DNA of 64,000 bases, taken from the NCBI RefSeq assembly GCF_016807185.1, contig NZ_JAEVYN010000001.1:434001-498000 (forward strand), read 5' to 3'. The notes under the pieces were generated by a model that saw only the letters and a list, made by a program, of their open reading frames with translations, did not search any database and was not told the origin of the DNA. Within the stretch, counting starts at the first letter, position 1; the number at the start of each line of letters is the position of its first letter. Position numbers and translations under genes: made by a program. This DNA is from Leptolyngbya sp. Cla-17. GTDB lineage: Bacteria; Cyanobacteriota; Cyanobacteriia; Leptolyngbyales; Leptolyngbyaceae. This document shows, piece by piece, positions 63,100 through 64,000 of this stretch.

Positions 63100-64000
63100 T
63101 CATTCCTCACTGCCGTTTTCAGGATTGTCTTCCCTATTAATGTCTTCTCTATCAGTGTCTTCTCTATCAGTGTCTTCGCCTTCAAGTTCGTCATCGCTCG
63201 CTTCGCTGCCGCCGCCCACTGCCAACAGGTCGATCTGTTGACGATAGTAATCGACGCTTTTCACTTGAACTTCGATGCGATCGCCCAGGCGATACTGTTT
63301 CCGATTTTTGCGACCCACCAAGGTTTGCTGACGAGAGCGATATTCATACCAGTCGTCTTTAAGAGAACTAACATGTACCAGCCCTTCGACCAGCAATTCT
63401 TCAATTTCCACAAATAGCCCGTAGGACTGAACCCCTGTAATCAGACCATGGAAGATTTCACCCGTGCGCTCTCGCATCAGTTCAGCTTTTTTCAGCCCTT
63501 CTAGGTCTTGTTCCGCTTCTTGGGCAATCCGCTCTCGCTCGGTCAAATGAATCACTACCGCATGGAAGTAAGCTTCCATCTCCTGGTGCATCTCTGGCGG
63601 CAATACATTCCAGCTAATTTCTCCTTGGGCGTTGCTATGGCGTAGATTTACGACTTCTTTAGCGCGGGTTGATTTGCGATCGCGCCCATGGTTGAACATC
63701 GCATGCAGAACTCGGTGTACCAGTAAATCGGGATAGCGTCGCACCGGTGAGGTGAAATGGGTATAGCCATGATCTAACCCCAGCCCAAAGTGAGATTTAG
63801 GAGTTGTGCTGTAAAAGGCAGGCTTGAGCGTTTCTAAAAGCAGATAGGTGAGAACGCGTTCGGCATCGGATTCTGCAAACTTTTGAGTAAAGGCTTGATA
63901 ATCTTGGGGTTTGACTACATCATCTTGCCCAAGCCGTAGGTCAATCCCCATACTGGCAGATAGCTTCATTAGTTCCTGCACATCATCCGGGTCAGGCGTT
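63100..64000 (-). CDS. RNase II/R-family exoribonuclease, 5' part outside window
   Basis: The C-terminal 300 codons of an RNB exonuclease; the reading frame is open through the right edge. Visible are the end of the RNB domain (LGLDHGYTHFTSPVRRYPDLLVHRVLHA, given here as adjacent parts GLDHGYTHFTSPVRRYPDL and LVHRVLH), then an S1 RNA-binding domain (FHGLITGVQSYGLFVEIEEL in two parts), and an acidic tail. It degrades RNA 3' to 5'. The tail carries DREDT repeats encoded by 15-bp DNA units near 63135-63180. RNase R is favoured over RNase II by the tail and S1 form, but the N-terminus is missing. Confidence 0.9.
   Translation of the reverse strand, partial: TPDPDDVQELMKLSASMGIDLRLGQDDVVKPQDYQAFTQKFAESDAERVLTYLLLETLKPAFYSTTPKSHFGLGLDHGYTHFTSPVRRYPDLLVHRVLHAMFNHGRDRKSTRAKEVVNLRHSNAQGEISWNVLPPEMHQEMEAYFHAVVIHLTERERIAQEAEQDLEGLKKAELMRERTGEIFHGLITGVQSYGLFVEIEELLVEGLVHVSSLKDDWYEYRSRQQTLVGRKNRKQYRLGDRIEVQVKSVDYYRQQIDLLAVGGGSEASDDELEGEDTDREDTDREDINREDNPENGSEE

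Overview
The window is chromosomal DNA of a cyanobacterium. The palindrome GCGATCGC (HIP1) is scattered throughout, and several genes belong to cyanobacterial families: a CpcT-type phycobiliprotein lyase, a PAP/fibrillin protein, a DUF3134 protein, a LabA-like NYN protein, and the pilB-pilT-pilC and grpE-dnaK-dnaJ loci. Nothing seen fixes the genus; a filamentous, non-model lineage is a guess. Most of the window is ordinary core genome, coded on both strands in short operons.

Layout. 1-3.7 kb looks like the edge of an integrated island. A tyrosine recombinase lies just beyond the 3' end of tRNA-Phe, followed by a caspase-like protease, a small coiled-coil ORF in the same frame behind a single stop codon, and a leucine-rich-repeat (probably Roco-type) gene running off the left edge. 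3.9-8.9 kb holds small accessory genes: an HNH-like membrane protein, an alkyltransferase-like protein, a stress protein, RNase III, and an HNH protein with a tandem internal duplication. 8.9-11.4 kb is one large gene fusing a cyclic-nucleotide-type sensor, a degenerate NtrC-like AAA+ domain and a membrane polyferredoxin. 12-17 kb has a glycosyltransferase, a tandem Usp protein, and a cpcT-codA pair. 17-22 kb is the chaperone block: grpE, then dnaK, then dnaJ-tusA-rsgA, all on the minus strand. An IS1-family element (22.6-23.5 kb) separates it from the divergent pilB-pilT-pilC operon.

28-39 kb carries a CHASE2 Ser/Thr kinase whose 3' end overlaps its convergent neighbour, a LabA-like gene, leuA, a SpoIID protein, RNase Z, and a CadD-type transporter preceded by four 40-bp tandem repeats. 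39-48 kb has cobU, a second PilT-type ATPase with a duplicated N-terminal domain, a tight four-gene operon (fibrillin, PD-(D/E)XK nuclease, acetyltransferase, recJ) and mraY. 48.5-64 kb has tRNA-Ser(GCU), an amino-acid-type binding lipoprotein, a beta-lactamase-like serine hydrolase, a GST, a GAF histidine kinase, queA, priA, aroK, ubiX and the 3' part of an RNase II/R gene.

The most unusual signals are the caspase/LRR island with its in-frame stop, the pseudo-AAA+ polyferredoxin fusion, the 40-bp repeat array before the CadD gene, palindromic repeats that appear to have been inserted in frame into the tandem Usp gene and recJ, and the duplicated HNH half-motif. Starts were moved downstream from the longest ORF where a Shine-Dalgarno sequence or homology favoured it, and each case is noted.
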